This document shows positions 42,280-54,259 of a DNA stretch of 64,000 nt, in pieces. A program made the position numbers and the translations under genes. Positions within the stretch are counted from its first letter, which is position 1. The number at the start of each line of letters is the position of its first letter. This DNA is from Apoderus coryli (Eukaryota; Arthropoda; Insecta; Coleoptera; Attelabidae), in the NCBI GenBank assembly GCA_911728435.2, contig OU452202.1, positions 13,619,135 to 13,683,134 on the forward strand, written 5' to 3'. The notes beneath the pieces were generated by a model. That model had not been told where the DNA came from. It made no database searches and saw only the letters and a list, made by a program, of their open reading frames with translations.

Positions 42280-43950
42280 ATACATCAATTTTATTGGCCA
42301 TTATACTTGATTGAATTAATTTCCTATTTTTTAACGAAGAAAGTGAAAATATTATTAGATAAATAATGATTATTTTTCGTATTTATATATTTTTTGCACT
42401 CTTTGAAGTTTATCATTTTGATCCTCATGCATCTTGTGTTATTTTGTAATATGTTTGGTTGATTTTTCTTTTTGATTTGTTTTTTTTTTTAATTAATTCG
42501 GAAAATGTATTGATTTTCTTGTAAATGAGATTCACCTGTTGGGAATAAATGCTTATTATTCTAGCCAAAAAGACCAACAGAAAAATAGTGTCTTTGTTTT
42601 TAAACGAATCCTTATGTCACGATTCGATAAAGAAACATATATGTGGCACATATGTGGCATCGTTGCTCACAATAAAACCATCTTTTCAGTTAAATTGAAG
42701 TTGTTCCTCCTGAAAAACAATTTCCTTGCAAATTTTCTCTTTTCCTTTCGCAAATACAGTTTCCCATCAATATTTTATTCCGTCCAATGTTCCATAATAT
42801 AGCTATATGCGATGACTAGGAATAAGAAAAACATGTTTTGGAAGAACAGGTATAAGTACACCTGTACCGACTGACCAATGCAAAATAAATTGTTTACGAA
42901 TGGTGGAAAATAAAACTCGTGACATAACTGGGATAGTGTGCATGTGATGTGGAAACGTCCCAAATTACTAGAGTGATACCGCTAGAGATAATATAAAAAT
43001 CTGTTGCAATTATTTGTTGTTTTATTGACAAATTCTGAAAATGGTTATTTAAAGGTTTTGGTGTTTCAGTTTATATTTCGGCCCAAAAAAAATCTCCTAA
43101 TTTTAATTGAGCAAAGTTAACTTGGAAATTTTAAAACATAAACAACTTACTAGTTTCGAAAGCTTAGAAGCATTTTGTAATTACGAGAATAAATTATTAG
43201 AAGTTTTTTTCTCAAAAATCACGCTTGACAAGACGTAAACTAAATATGTATTTAAATTAGAAGTACCTACTCAAATTTGATTTCTTATCTCTTGACCTAC
43301 CTACATATCATGCATTTAATATCATTTATCATGCATTGATAGATATACAACAGCAGATATATGTAAACCTACATACACATAGTAATGCACATCCCACCAT
43401 ACAGAGGCCCAAACAATCCAATGTACAATAATACTCATAGAAGTAATTGCAACTTCACATTCAATCATGATATTCATGCTTATGATACCAGGCCACAAAC
43501 AGCAGTTCATTGTCTAGTGCCTGTACAATATTTAATGCCTTACAGAATGATATTAGAGTGTCATAGTCTAGATTTATTTGGAAAGAAAGTAAAAAAATTG
43601 TAAATGTAATAATTCTAATGTTCTTCCGGGACCAGTGCATTTTGTTGGAAGTGTTTGATTTATTACGTATCAAGTTAGTGAAATTGCATTGTGTTTTTGT
43701 TAGGGTTCCACCCTGCATGATGACTAATATATTATAATATATTCTGCTTAAAAAATATTGAAAAAAATGTCATTTTATCGTTTTAAGTTATTTTTAAAGT
43801 AAAAAAGTTATAGGTAAACTATAAGTATGTATTATGTTATTAGTGTGTTTTGACCGCTCGTTCGTGACGTCACAATTAATCTTGTTGTCCTATGTAAAGG
43901 TGTTTGTTTATAAGATAAAAACTGGAGTACGATGTGTTGTTTGCGATCTG
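42280..43950. other. No gene seen
   Basis: Several 60-87 codon frames on both strands, none with a domain I recognise. Confidence 0.4.
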
Positions 43951-43954
43951 AAAT

Positions 43955-44110
43955 ACGACATAATATACATTTTAAAACTGGACAGATTCCAGAGAAAAAT
44001 TTTAAAGAACTTAGCGTTTAGGTTGGATGGTGTATAATATATCCTCCGCGAGGTGTCGGCCACCGTTCCTTGCATTTCGCAAATCTTGCATTGTGTGGTA
44101 CTTGATGTTA
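43955..44110 (+). pseudogene. Non-LTR RT C-terminal fragment
   Basis: The plus strand reads LDRFQRKILKNLAFRLDGVY and, after a stop, a PRE/GVSATVPCISQILHCVVLDV-like stretch. FQRxxLxxLAFR is the typical helix after the thumb in CR1/Jockey-like polymerases. The fragment is cut at 44110 by the next TIR element. Confidence 0.5.
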
Positions 44111-45739
44111 TACACAGTAAAAAATATCGACACGGTAAAAATCATTTCTGTAGTGGTAGATAAAAGTAGTGTTAAATTTAACACTCGGATCAATATAATT
44201 TACCACAATTTTACACTCATATGGGACCAAAGTTGTGGTATAAAAGTTGCATGTGAATTCAACTCTCTTAAAAGTTAATTTTGTCGAATGGGTGTTATTT
44301 TATTATAAGTTTACACTCTATGAGAAAAATTAAATACAATAACAATTAATAACACGATATCAGCGTACAATAAACCCCTCTAAAAAGTTGTTTGAACACA
44401 CCGAGTGTAAAATTTGCTTTATAATTGTTTTTTTTTACACGACAAACACACACACACATAAGGTACAGAGTTCAATCTTGAATGCCGGCAGGTCACATGT
44501 CATTTCATATTTTCATTTAATTCGGGGATTTTTTGGCTTTTTGCTCTTACATTTTACGTTGTGAATTACTGCATAATAGAATAGAATTATGTCAGTTAAC
44601 TATAATATAAAAATAAAGCAAAGTTCTGCAAAGTACCTACATATTGAAATTAATAGAAACAGCTAGGTAAGTAAGTAGATTTTTAACAAAGTACTTAGGT
44701 ATTATAGAATTGGTACAGATTTATGTTCCTTGTAGCTTTTAAATACTTCTAATAATAATAATAACACATTGCAGATTTTTACCTTATACTCTTAAAGTTT
44801 AGGAGATCCCAATGGTGAACAATAAAATTATGTTTAGTATTAATATTAGTATATTGTTATTTAAACCATTATGTACCATTAAGGTGTCATTTTGTTCAAC
44901 TAAATAGTTATAATATCAAGTAGATAAGTAGTACCTATATTAGGCGTATTAATTAACGATAGATAATACTTGAGATTTTCAATCTTTTATATTGTTGCAA
45001 AGCATATTTTTGTTTAGTGTTTATGGTTAATATACTACATTGTTAAACCATAGCAGGTTATGTACTATATTAAGGTTGCCGTTTTGTCCAAATAATTTGA
45101 ATTATAATTTGTTTTATAAATAATAAATCGTATATTCAACATTGTCATTATTCATTCAGAAACCTTTTCCAAGTGATTTGAAAAATGTAAGTATATTATA
45201 TTAGGGGCTGGTACTTTCGGCTTTGATTAAGTCATTCAATCATGTATCCAACAACGCGAAGGTTTATAATGGCAAACATCTTGCACAATTTTAACATAAA
45301 ATTTCAAATGCCTGGTTATTTTGAGATATAATGATAATTGACGTAAACAGAGTGGAAAGTATATACTAACCCTGGGTAGAAATTGTTACACCCACTATAG
45401 TAAATTTACACCCAAACGGAATGAAATTCACACTATAATATGATATTTACAATAATTAGGCGTAAATTACTTTTAAAAGGTGGTTTACTTACAAGTCTCA
45501 TTGTTTATTTTACACCATTGAGTGTAAATATTAACACTGTAATTTAGTTACTTTACACGCGATAGTGTAAATGTACCTATCAATGAATTAAAAGAATAAC
45601 ACTCACCAGATATAAAAAAAACATTTCAAAATGATCATTTTTACCAGATTTAATGATTGGTTAATATACCCGATTGCGTGTGGTCCTAATATGTACCACC
45701 ATTGAGTGTTAAATTTAACACGCAATTTTTTACTGTGTA
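44111..45739. mobile_element. 1.63 kb TIR element with GTGTTAAATTTAACAC motifs
   Basis: The ends are exact 15-bp inverted repeats (TACACAGTAAAAAAT). Each subterminal region carries the palindrome GTGTTAAATTTAACAC (44169-44184 and 45706-45721). Many further copies of TTTACACTC, GAGTGTAAA and TTACACC lie inside, on both strands, mainly at 44210-44420 and 45385-45600. No transposase was seen. No target duplication could be fixed. Confidence 0.7.
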
Positions 45740-45744
45740 CCTAT

Positions 45745-45895
45745 ATTTTATTTTGTAAATAACCACGCATAAAAATCCATCACTGCTAAGTCAGGCGATC
45801 TCGGTGGCCACCTTATGGGTCCATCTGTTCTAGTCCAATGTCTAGGAAAATTCGCACTAAGATGAGCTCTTACAATTTGAGCAATTTTTCCGGAT
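45745..45895 (-). pseudogene. Transposase scrap with the third catalytic Asp
   Basis: Minus strand reads RHWTRTDGPIRWPPRSPDLA, then VMDFYAWLFTK. The WPPRSPDLxxMDFYxW block holds the last catalytic acidic residue of the insect transposase family also seen at 6.8 and 41.4 kb. Only about 45 codons remain. It is bounded by the TIR element on one side and the non-LTR element on the other. Confidence 0.65.
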
Positions 45896-48226
45896 TATTA
45901 TTGTGTTTTTCGCAAAGATAGAAAATTTGATTTAGTTAATAAGGTTGATGGGGGTGGTGTAATTTTGGCAGTTAGAAACTCAGTTAGGGTGCAGGTTGTT
46001 GATACAACCGATATTGATGAATCATTTCCAAATATTGATTTACTATGCTGTAAATGTACTTGGCCTAATGTTTGTTTGTATATATTAGTAGTTTATATTC
46101 CACCATCGGTAGCGTTTGAATCATTTGAATCATTCTTTGAGTCTCTTGAGCAGCTGCAGGATTTGCATGCAAATAAATTCTTAATTGTCGGAGACTTTAA
46201 TGTTACCAATTACTCTTTATTAGACAATAATGATCGGGAGACAAACGTTATTAATGGTTTTCTAAATGTAATGAACTGTTCTCAGTTTAATAAAATCTTG
46301 AATGAAATGGGTAGATTACTAGATTTAGTATTGTCAAATGTTTGTTGTAATATTAATAGGGATAGTCAGCCGTTGATAAGAGAAGACATTTTATATCACC
46401 CTGCACTATATATACAGCTCGATGATTTGAAATTTAATGAAAAACCATTTTTAACAAACGTTAATAGAAAACTGTACAATTTTAAAAGAGCTGATTATCC
46501 AAAATTATATAATGATTTACTTGAATTTGACTGGCAGTTTTTGAATAACTTTAGCAATACGGACGACGCTGTTGATGTATTTTATAATAGATTGTACAAT
46601 GTTATCGAGGACAGTGTACCTCTTTGTAAAACGTTCAGGCGTCAGTATCCTCATTGGTATAGCTCCGAAATTATCACAAATATAAAATGTAAGGCTAAAT
46701 TTCATAAAGCTTTCAAGCGTACCGGTTTGCAGTATTACTATGCTGAGTTTAGTAGACTGAGATGTATGATCAAACAACAAATAAAAGCTGCTTATGTTAC
46801 TCATATCAGAAAGGTCGAGCAGAACATAAAATCAGACCCAAGTAAGTTTTGGTCATTTGTGGGCACTCGTAGTAAAGCTACTCGTATACCAGGGGTCATG
46901 AAGTGTGGTGATAATGATCTAAGTGATCAGCGGGCGATTGTCAACAGTTTTGCTCAGTATTTTGAGAGTGTGTTTGTGAGTCATGATGAAGACATGATAG
47001 ATTTGCTACTGCCTCGAATCGATTTTGCGTCCCAGATATTTATTGGTAATATCACTGAGGAAGATATTATTTTGGCTTCTCGAAAGCTTAAAAACAAGTT
47101 TACAGCAGGACCAGATGCTATTCCATCATTTTTGGTAAAAGATTGTGCTTATGTTTTGGCGCGACCACTATGTATGCTTTATAATCTTATTCTCAAATCA
47201 GAAGTATTCCCTACTAAATGGAGGAAGGCCAAAGTATGTCCTGTCTTTAAGAGTGGTGATCGAAACTCGGTATCGAATTATAGACCAATTTCAATATTAT
47301 CTAATTTTTCAAAGCTATTTGAAATTGTTATATATAATCGCATTTTTCCTCAAGTGAGAAATCAAATAACGCACATGCAACATGGCTTTATGCCGCAGCG
47401 GTCGACTGTCACAAATTTGGCTGTATTTTCGCAGTTTGTTTGTGATGAGTTGGATAGATGTGGTCAGGTGGATGCAGTTTACACGGACTTTGCCAAGGCG
47501 TTTGATCGAATAAGTCATGTTGTGTTGCTGAAGAAGTTGGAGGGTTTTGGTTTTGGACCGAGTTTAGTATCACTTTTTTCCTCGTATTTGTCTGAAAGAT
47601 ATCAATATGTATCATTGTATGGTTTCGACTCATATTGTTATAAGGCTGTCTCGGGAGTACCACAGGGGTCCAATTTAGGTCCTCTTTTATTTTTAATTTT
47701 TATCAACGATTTGGCTCTGGAGTTGACATGTTCGGGTCTCTTTTTCGCCGACGATCTTAAGATTTTTAAGTCTGTAAACAGTGCTGAGGACTGTGAAAGT
47801 TTACAGCTTTGTCTGGATGCCATAAGACTTTGGTGTGCTGCGAACCGTTTGTATTTGAACCCCGACAAATGTAAGGTAGTTACATATACGCGGAAGAAAA
47901 CGCCTCTGCATTATGATTATTGTATTGATGACATATCGGTTACACGTTATGATTCTACGAATGACTTAGGAGTATTGTTTGATTCTAAATTTTCTTTTAA
48001 TGACCATATTCGTTCAAATGTAAGCGATGCTCTAAGAATCTATGGCTTTGTTGTTAGATGCTCCAAACCCTTTGCTGACTTAAATATTTTGATGATTTTA
48101 TACTATGCCTATGTTCGCTCGAAATTGGAATATTGTTCAGTTGTATGGTGTCCCTACTATATATCTTATAAATTACTTATTGAGAGAGTCCAACGAAGAT
48201 TTTTGAAGTTTTTGTGTTTTCGGGAG
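45893..48226 (+). pseudogene. Non-LTR ORF2 part 1: endonuclease and reverse transcriptase
   Basis: The frame is open from about 45893 and the TTG at 45965 is not a real start; the true N-terminus is missing. GGGVILAVRN and FLIVGDFNV (about 46168-46200) mark the endonuclease. RT blocks follow: FTAGPDAIPSFLVKD, WRKAKVCPVFKSGDRNSVSN with YRPISIL, YTDFAKAFDRISH, VSGVPQGSNLGPLLF, and the active site FADD at 47744-47755. KLEYCSVVWCPYY marks the thumb. No stop or frameshift interrupts it before the LTR element at 48227, so it was open when the insertion happened. The rest of the protein is encoded at 54260-54619. Confidence 0.88.
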
Positions 48227-48419
48227 TGTTAAAGATTAATTATCTCTTGGAATTATAACATTAATAGATATCTAATTTTCTAGTAGTCATGATTAATGTT
48301 TTGTCATGTTGTCAAAATAAGAAATGTAATGTCAGAATAATTTTGTAAAAATGTCAATTATTGATGAATAAAAAGTTAATAAGAATTTATATTAATACAG
48401 TCCATTATTATCAAAAACA
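48227..48419 (+). repeat. BEL/Pao 5' LTR
   Basis: Begins TGTTAAAGATTAATTATC and ends TTATTATCAAAAACA. Short for a BEL/Pao LTR. Contains AATAAAAAG at 48367-48375 that could serve polyadenylation. No clear TATA box position was fixed. Confidence 0.95.
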
Positions 48420-48420
48420 T

Positions 48421-48439
48421 TGGTCCTTCGAGCCGGATT
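48421..48439 (+). other. Primer-binding site, complementary to tRNA-Tyr 3' end
   Basis: TGGTCCTTCGAGCCGGATT lies one base after the 5' LTR. Its complement would end ...CGAAGGACCA, which pairs with a tRNA whose 5' end is CCTTCGA; insect tRNA-Tyr begins this way. The assignment of the tRNA is from memory of its sequence. Confidence 0.7.
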
Positions 48440-48639
48440 GGATTCAGCTAGTGTTTTACTAAGGAAATTCATTAATTGAATCGAGAAAAGTATATTTGTC
48501 AATCAGTAAATCGGCAATATTGTGCAGACTTCAGTGCGAAGAAACGCAAGACATATTATAAGGTAATTGCCACTACAATATGCTAATCGCCAGTCTGAAT
48601 TAATAGTTATACCATTTTTGATGCTCCATAATAGTAATT

Positions 48640-51600
48640 ATGACCGAATTGAATAATTTAAAAACTCAAAAGAGGAGTTTAAAATCGGCCTTAACTCGTT
48701 GTATAAATTATGTTGCTACCATTGATGTAAATGCTGTAAATGAAAGCACGTATTATGATCTTCAGGAAAGACTGAAAAAGATTGAACCAGTCTTGGAAAG
48801 TTTTGAGAAGGTACAGTTGCAAATTAGTTGTTTAGAAGCAAATGAAGAATCTGAAAATGTGGAGGACACTGAGTTTGAGCATTTTGAGAAAGTTTATTTT
48901 AAGTTAGTTAGTGATATTAAGGTTCTATGTAATTCATTCACTAAGAAGGTTGATTCTTTAGAATGTTCTAATAATTCCACTCATTCTGTTCCTTCCTCTA
49001 AGGTAAATAACGACGATTTACCCCCAATTCAGATACCTACATTCAATGGTAATTATGAAAATTGGCTTGAATTCAAAGAGGCATTTTTAGATTTAGTAGA
49101 TAGTAATGATTCCTTGTCGGATAGTCGTAAATACTATTATTTGCGTAACGCTTTAGTTGATGATGTTAAAGATAAATTAAAATCTATGAATAGACAAGGT
49201 AATAATTATAATTCTGCTTGGAACTTTTTGGTTGAAACTTACGAGAATAAAGGTTTACTGATTCATAATCATATTAAGGATATATTTCAATATCCTGAGT
49301 TAAAAAAAGAATCTCATATTGAATTACGTAAACTTTACGATTCAATCACAAAAAATTTATATTCTTTGGAAAGCCTTGGTGAAAAAACAGATGCATGGGA
49401 TCGTTTAATTATTTATTTGCTAGCTACGAAATTTGATCATGTGACTCGCAGAGACTGGGAGTCATATCAATATAACTTAAAGGTTCCAAGTATGACTAAT
49501 ATGCGTGAATTTCTTAAAAGAAAGTGCGAGGTGCTACATAAATTAGAAGTTACGCAATTTGAAGCTAATGTATGTCAGCCATCGCATTCAAAGTCAGATA
49601 GGAAAAAACAGAGTAGTAGCAGCCTTGCATCCACAAGTAACAATAATACTCACCAAGGTAAATTAGAATGTTATTATTGTAAGAAGGTTCATGCTATTTA
49701 TTATTGTGAGAACTTTCTTAAATTATCGATAGAAGCTCGCATAGAGGCTGTAAGGCAATTAAAATTATGTATTAATTGTTTACGACCAAATCATAATTTT
49801 ATGAAATGTAAGGCTCGAAAATGTAGTAAGTGTCATCGAGCACATAATAATTTGCTACATTTAGAGAATGTTGGAACAAAAAATGTTAACTCAAATGCAG
49901 CCGAAAGATCAGTGGCTTTACAACAGATTCCTGAAAACAAGGATTTACAAAATGCTGTAGATAAAAATGTTAACATTTTGAATAACCATTCAACAGAGTG
50001 CACTGTTGCCAATGCTTGCGATATTTCACAGGTTTTATTATCTACTGCAATAATTAAGGTTAAAGGGAAAAATAAAATAATTAAATGTAGGGCATTACTG
50101 GATAGTGGTTCCCAGAGTAATTTTATTTCTGAAAAATTATTAAAAGAGTTGGATTTACCTACAATTAAAACGAACCATGTAATAAAAGGTGTAAGTCAGT
50201 CAATTACACATATCAATTATAAAATTTCTTTAGATATAATGTCGTGCTACAACAGTTTTCAAAGTAGCATTAATTGTTTTATTTTGCCAAAAATAACAGA
50301 GAAATTGCCAACATTATCATTTTCAAAAGATAAAATTGTAATTCCCAAGGATATAAGGTTGGCCGATCCTGATTTTAATGTTACCGGAGATATTGACATG
50401 CTGTTGGGCAGTGATATGTTCTGGTTAATATTAGGTAATGAACGTAAAGTTTTGGGCAAGGATTTACCAATTCTTTATAATTCTATTTTTGGATGGATTG
50501 TAGCTGGCAATATTGTGTTATATTCTGCAGCAAATAATAATTCAATGTATTGTGTGAATAGTTTATTAGTTAATTCTGAGTTTGATAGATTTAACAAGAG
50601 TTTAGTTAAATTTTGGGAATTAGAAGAAATACCCACGAATAAATTAATTATGTCTGATAGTGAAAAGTATTGTGAAAAATACTTTTTAGAAACAACTCAA
50701 AAAAACGCTGAAGGTAGGTTTCAGGTAAATATGCCTTTTAAAAAGTTATTAGCAAATTTAGGATATTCATTTGATATAGCCCTGAAACGATTCTATCAGT
50801 TAGAAAAGAGGTTGAATAGGGATTCTAAGTTGAAATTAGAATATACTAAATTTATGACTGAATATGAACAATTAGGTCATATGACTAAACTCGATACGGC
50901 TAATGAAGGCGATGGATATTTTATGCCTCATCATGCTATTATAAAAGAAGATAGTCTTACGACAAAATGTCGCTGCGTTTTTGATGCTAGTTCAAAAACA
51001 GATTCTGGATTGTCACTTAATGACGTTCAGTTTGTAGGTCCCAGATTACAAGAAGATTTATTTTCAATTTTAACGCGTTTCAGAAAATACAATTATGTTA
51101 TGACTGCAGATATTTCTAAAATGTATAGGCAAATCCTAATTAATGAAAATGAAAGGAAATATCAGAAAATTATTTGGCGTGATTCTGCTGAAAAACCATT
51201 AGAATATTTTCAGCTGAACACCGTTACTTATGGTACTTCCTCAGCTCCGTATTTGGCGGTACGTTGTTTATTCCAGATAGCTTTAGATAATGAAAAAATG
51301 TACCCAGATGTTAGTCAAATTATCAAGCGCGATTTTTATATGGATGATCTACTTACAGGAGCAGATACAAGCCGTGAGATTTTAAATAATCAACGCGTTT
51401 TGACTCAATTATTTAGCGATTCTGGTTTTGATTTAAGGAAATGGCTATGTAATGATAAAGATATATTATTCAGTTTTAACGTTGATAGAACTCTAGCGGC
51501 TAGTATTTTAGATCTTGGAATAAATGAACAAAATAAAACGCTAGGCATTTTTTGGGATTCTAATAATGATTTAATCAAATATAAATTTACGCTAGAAAAT

Positions 51601-53910
51601 AGAGCCAGTACTAAAGTAACCAAACGCACGATTTTATCCACTATATGTCAATTATTTGATCCGTTAGGGTTACTAGGCCCTATAATTATTAGAGCGAAGT
51701 TAATTATTCAAGAACTATGGAAACTTAAATACGACTGGGATGCTATTTTGTCTGATGAAATTGGTAATAGTTGGCAAGAATTTTACAATGAACTAGTTAT
51801 AATAAATGATTTAAATATTTCGCGGCAAGCAATATTTAATAAATATAGATCAGTAGAGATTCACGGATTTAGTGATGCATCTACTAAAGCATACGGTGCG
51901 TGTATTTATGTACGGTGTCTGCAACTTGATGGAAGTTATATCAGTCATTTAGTAAACGCGAAATCAAGAGTAGCACCTATAAAACAAATCAGTCTTCCTA
52001 GGTTGGAATTATGTGGAGCATTACTGTTGGCAAATTTAATGAATGCCACCATGAAATCATTAGATATTCAATTTAAAAATATCTATTACTGGTGCGATTC
52101 AACAATTGTATTGTGTTGGATCAGGAATTCGCCATCAAAATTCAAAACTTTTGTAGCAAATCGTATTAGCGAAATTCAAGAACTTAGTGGTAACAACAAC
52201 TGGAATCATGTTAAAACTAATGAAAATCCAGCTGATTTGTTATCACGTGGTGTATCGGTATTATTTTTAAAAACTTGTCACTTATGGTGGCATGGACCAG
52301 AGTGGTTTACAAAAAATAATAGTTTATGGGATGTACAAGAATCAAATAATATGCTGTCTGAAATTCCTGAAACACGATCAGTGAATTTATCCATAATGCA
52401 GGATTCGAGTATCTTAGAAAGTTTAATAAATAAATTTTCATCCTATAGTAAAATTTTATACGTAGTTGCATATGTATTTCGTTTTATAAATAATTGTAAA
52501 AATAAAAGCCAGCAAATCAGAGGCTCACTTTTACCTAGTGAAATTAGCAAAGCGGAAATTGCTTTAATTAAATACACCCAAATAAGATATTTCAATGATG
52601 ATTACAGTAGGTTAATAAATAGTAAGCAATTACATAAAAAAAGTAAAATTTTATCGTTAAATCCAATTTTAAAAGATGATGTTCTTCGTGTTGGAGGTAG
52701 ATTAAAAAATGCAGCTGTCAAGTATGATAAAAAACATCCTCTTATTTTACCAAAGGGTTGCCTTCTTACAGATATTATTATAAGGAGTGAACATGTCCGG
52801 TTGTTACATTGTGGAGTACAAATGCTGTTATGCTCACTTAGAGAAAGGTATTGGATAATTTCAGGACGTAATTCCTGTAAGAAAATTGTAAATCAATGTG
52901 TTACTTGTTTTAAGGCTCATCCGAAAGGGAATCAGTATCTAATGGGTGACTTACCAGATATAAGAGTAAATAATTTTTCACCATTCTTGAATGTAGGTAC
53001 CGATTTTGGCGGTCCTTTTTATTTAAAGGACAGAAAAACTAGAAATCCTAAAATAGTTAAATCTTATATATGTATTTTTGTTTGTATGAGCACCAAAGCT
53101 GTGCATCTTGAATTAGTTTCAGAGCTCACCACGGAAGCTTTTATGGCGGCACTGAATCGTTTTGTAAGTCGTCGGGGTAAACCTAAAATTATTTTCTCTG
53201 ACAACGGTTCAAATTATATTGGAGCCAAGAATGAGCTTTCTGCAGTGTCTGATTTTTTGAATAAACATTGTACTTTTATTGCAAATACGTTAGTAAGTGA
53301 TGATATTGAATGGAGATTTACACCTGCAAATTCTCCAACATTTGGAGGCATATGGGAAGCAGGAATCAAAAGTTCGAAATATCATATCAAACGTGTGATT
53401 GGAGCCACTCCGTTGACGTTTGAAGAACTTGCAACTGTACTAACTAGAGTTGAAGGCGTATTAAATTCACGTCCTCTTTGCCCGATTAGTGATGATCCAA
53501 ATGATATGTCGGCATTAACACCGGCACATTTTTTGATAGGAAGACAAGTAACGGCTCTTCCTGAAATGGATATAATAAATGTACCAGAAAATAGACTCAA
53601 ATTATGGCAAAAACTACAAGCACAAACGCAGCATTATTGGGCTAGGTGGTACAAGGAATATATAGGTGAACTTCAGTCTCGAGTAAAGTGGAAATTAAAT
53701 TCACATAAGTTATTGAAAGTCGATACGTTGGTTCTTATCAAAGAAGACAATGCGCCTACAGCAAATTGGCCTCTAGGTCGAATTACTGAACTTCACCAAG
53801 GGACAGATGGTATTACACGTGTAATTAGTGTTAGACTTGCAAGTGGAAATATTGTGAAACGAGCAGCTAATCGTGTGTGTATTCTACCATTACCAGAATG
53901 TGTAACTTAG
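48640..53910 (+). CDS. BEL/Pao Gag-Pol polyprotein
   Basis: 1756 codons, no stop. Gag: a coiled N-terminus, then a DUF1759-like region (about 128-300, PPIQIPTFNGNYENWLEF). A zinc-knuckle region follows (Cys344, Cys347, His351, Cys356; then a CCHC at 377-390 and a third Cys/His set at 395-407). Aspartic protease: LLDSGSQSNF with Asp488. Reverse transcriptase: TADISKMYRQI (Asp824) and YMDD at 900-903. RNase H: Asp1079, Glu1123, Asp1153, Asp1199. Integrase: H1385/H1390 and C1420/C1423 zinc site, then Asp1455, Asp1521 and Glu1573. A C-terminal DUF5641-like domain (WARWYKEYIGELQ, then VLIKEDN) closes the protein. Gag and Pol share one frame, as is usual in this group. All catalytic residues appear present. 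Confidence 0.95.
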   Translation: MTELNNLKTQKRSLKSALTRCINYVATIDVNAVNESTYYDLQERLKKIEPVLESFEKVQLQISCLEANEESENVEDTEFEHFEKVYFKLVSDIKVLCNSFTKKVDSLECSNNSTHSVPSSKVNNDDLPPIQIPTFNGNYENWLEFKEAFLDLVDSNDSLSDSRKYYYLRNALVDDVKDKLKSMNRQGNNYNSAWNFLVETYENKGLLIHNHIKDIFQYPELKKESHIELRKLYDSITKNLYSLESLGEKTDAWDRLIIYLLATKFDHVTRRDWESYQYNLKVPSMTNMREFLKRKCEVLHKLEVTQFEANVCQPSHSKSDRKKQSSSSLASTSNNNTHQGKLECYYCKKVHAIYYCENFLKLSIEARIEAVRQLKLCINCLRPNHNFMKCKARKCSKCHRAHNNLLHLENVGTKNVNSNAAERSVALQQIPENKDLQNAVDKNVNILNNHSTECTVANACDISQVLLSTAIIKVKGKNKIIKCRALLDSGSQSNFISEKLLKELDLPTIKTNHVIKGVSQSITHINYKISLDIMSCYNSFQSSINCFILPKITEKLPTLSFSKDKIVIPKDIRLADPDFNVTGDIDMLLGSDMFWLILGNERKVLGKDLPILYNSIFGWIVAGNIVLYSAANNNSMYCVNSLLVNSEFDRFNKSLVKFWELEEIPTNKLIMSDSEKYCEKYFLETTQKNAEGRFQVNMPFKKLLANLGYSFDIALKRFYQLEKRLNRDSKLKLEYTKFMTEYEQLGHMTKLDTANEGDGYFMPHHAIIKEDSLTTKCRCVFDASSKTDSGLSLNDVQFVGPRLQEDLFSILTRFRKYNYVMTADISKMYRQILINENERKYQKIIWRDSAEKPLEYFQLNTVTYGTSSAPYLAVRCLFQIALDNEKMYPDVSQIIKRDFYMDDLLTGADTSREILNNQRVLTQLFSDSGFDLRKWLCNDKDILFSFNVDRTLAASILDLGINEQNKTLGIFWDSNNDLIKYKFTLENRASTKVTKRTILSTICQLFDPLGLLGPIIIRAKLIIQELWKLKYDWDAILSDEIGNSWQEFYNELVIINDLNISRQAIFNKYRSVEIHGFSDASTKAYGACIYVRCLQLDGSYISHLVNAKSRVAPIKQISLPRLELCGALLLANLMNATMKSLDIQFKNIYYWCDSTIVLCWIRNSPSKFKTFVANRISEIQELSGNNNWNHVKTNENPADLLSRGVSVLFLKTCHLWWHGPEWFTKNNSLWDVQESNNMLSEIPETRSVNLSIMQDSSILESLINKFSSYSKILYVVAYVFRFINNCKNKSQQIRGSLLPSEISKAEIALIKYTQIRYFNDDYSRLINSKQLHKKSKILSLNPILKDDVLRVGGRLKNAAVKYDKKHPLILPKGCLLTDIIIRSEHVRLLHCGVQMLLCSLRERYWIISGRNSCKKIVNQCVTCFKAHPKGNQYLMGDLPDIRVNNFSPFLNVGTDFGGPFYLKDRKTRNPKIVKSYICIFVCMSTKAVHLELVSELTTEAFMAALNRFVSRRGKPKIIFSDNGSNYIGAKNELSAVSDFLNKHCTFIANTLVSDDIEWRFTPANSPTFGGIWEAGIKSSKYHIKRVIGATPLTFEELATVLTRVEGVLNSRPLCPISDDPNDMSALTPAHFLIGRQVTALPEMDIINVPENRLKLWQKLQAQTQHYWARWYKEYIGELQSRVKWKLNSHKLLKVDTLVLIKEDNAPTANWPLGRITELHQGTDGITRVISVRLASGNIVKRAANRVCILPLPECVT

Positions 53911-54048
53911 TAGTTTTCTAGTAATTAGCTATAGTTTTAAGGAATGGTAAAGGAATAATTGCAAGCCATAGTTTCAAGGTGTGAATGAAAGAGTTGTATT
54001 GCTTATTATAATTGTTTGATGTTTTTGAAGCATTTTCATCAATGCTTC

Positions 54049-54061
54049 AAGGCGGGCTATA
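54049..54061 (+). other. Polypurine tract
   Basis: AAGGCGGGCTATA directly precedes the 3' LTR. It is the most purine-rich stretch there and the likely plus-strand primer, though it is interrupted by pyrimidines. Confidence 0.5.
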
Positions 54062-54254
54062 TGTTAAAGATTAATTATCTCTTGGAATTATAACATTAAT
54101 AGATATCTAATTTTCTAGTAGTCATGATTAATGTTTTGTCATGTTGTCAAAATAAGAAATGTAATGTCAGAATAATTTTGTAAAAATGTCAATTATTGAT
54201 GAATAAAAAGTTAATAAGAATTTATATTAATACAGTCCATTATTATCAAAAACA
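54062..54254 (+). repeat. BEL/Pao 3' LTR
   Basis: Same 193 bp as the 5' LTR with no difference found on reading both. It is followed by GGGAG, the target duplication. Confidence 0.95.
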
Positions 54255-54259
54255 GGGAG

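Larger units (their letters stand above)
48227..54254 (+). mobile_element. Complete BEL/Pao LTR retrotransposon
   Basis: Two 193-bp LTRs that I read as identical, TG...CA ends, a GGGAG target duplication (48222-48226 and 54255-54259), a primer-binding site, one long open frame and a purine-rich tract. Total 6028 bp. No envelope gene is present. Identical LTRs and an open frame indicate a recent insertion, probably an active family. Confidence 0.96.

Noticed and set aside
47409..47663. Minus-strand ORFs opposite the non-LTR RT and BEL polyprotein
   Set aside because: They are shadows of the long plus-strand coding frames.
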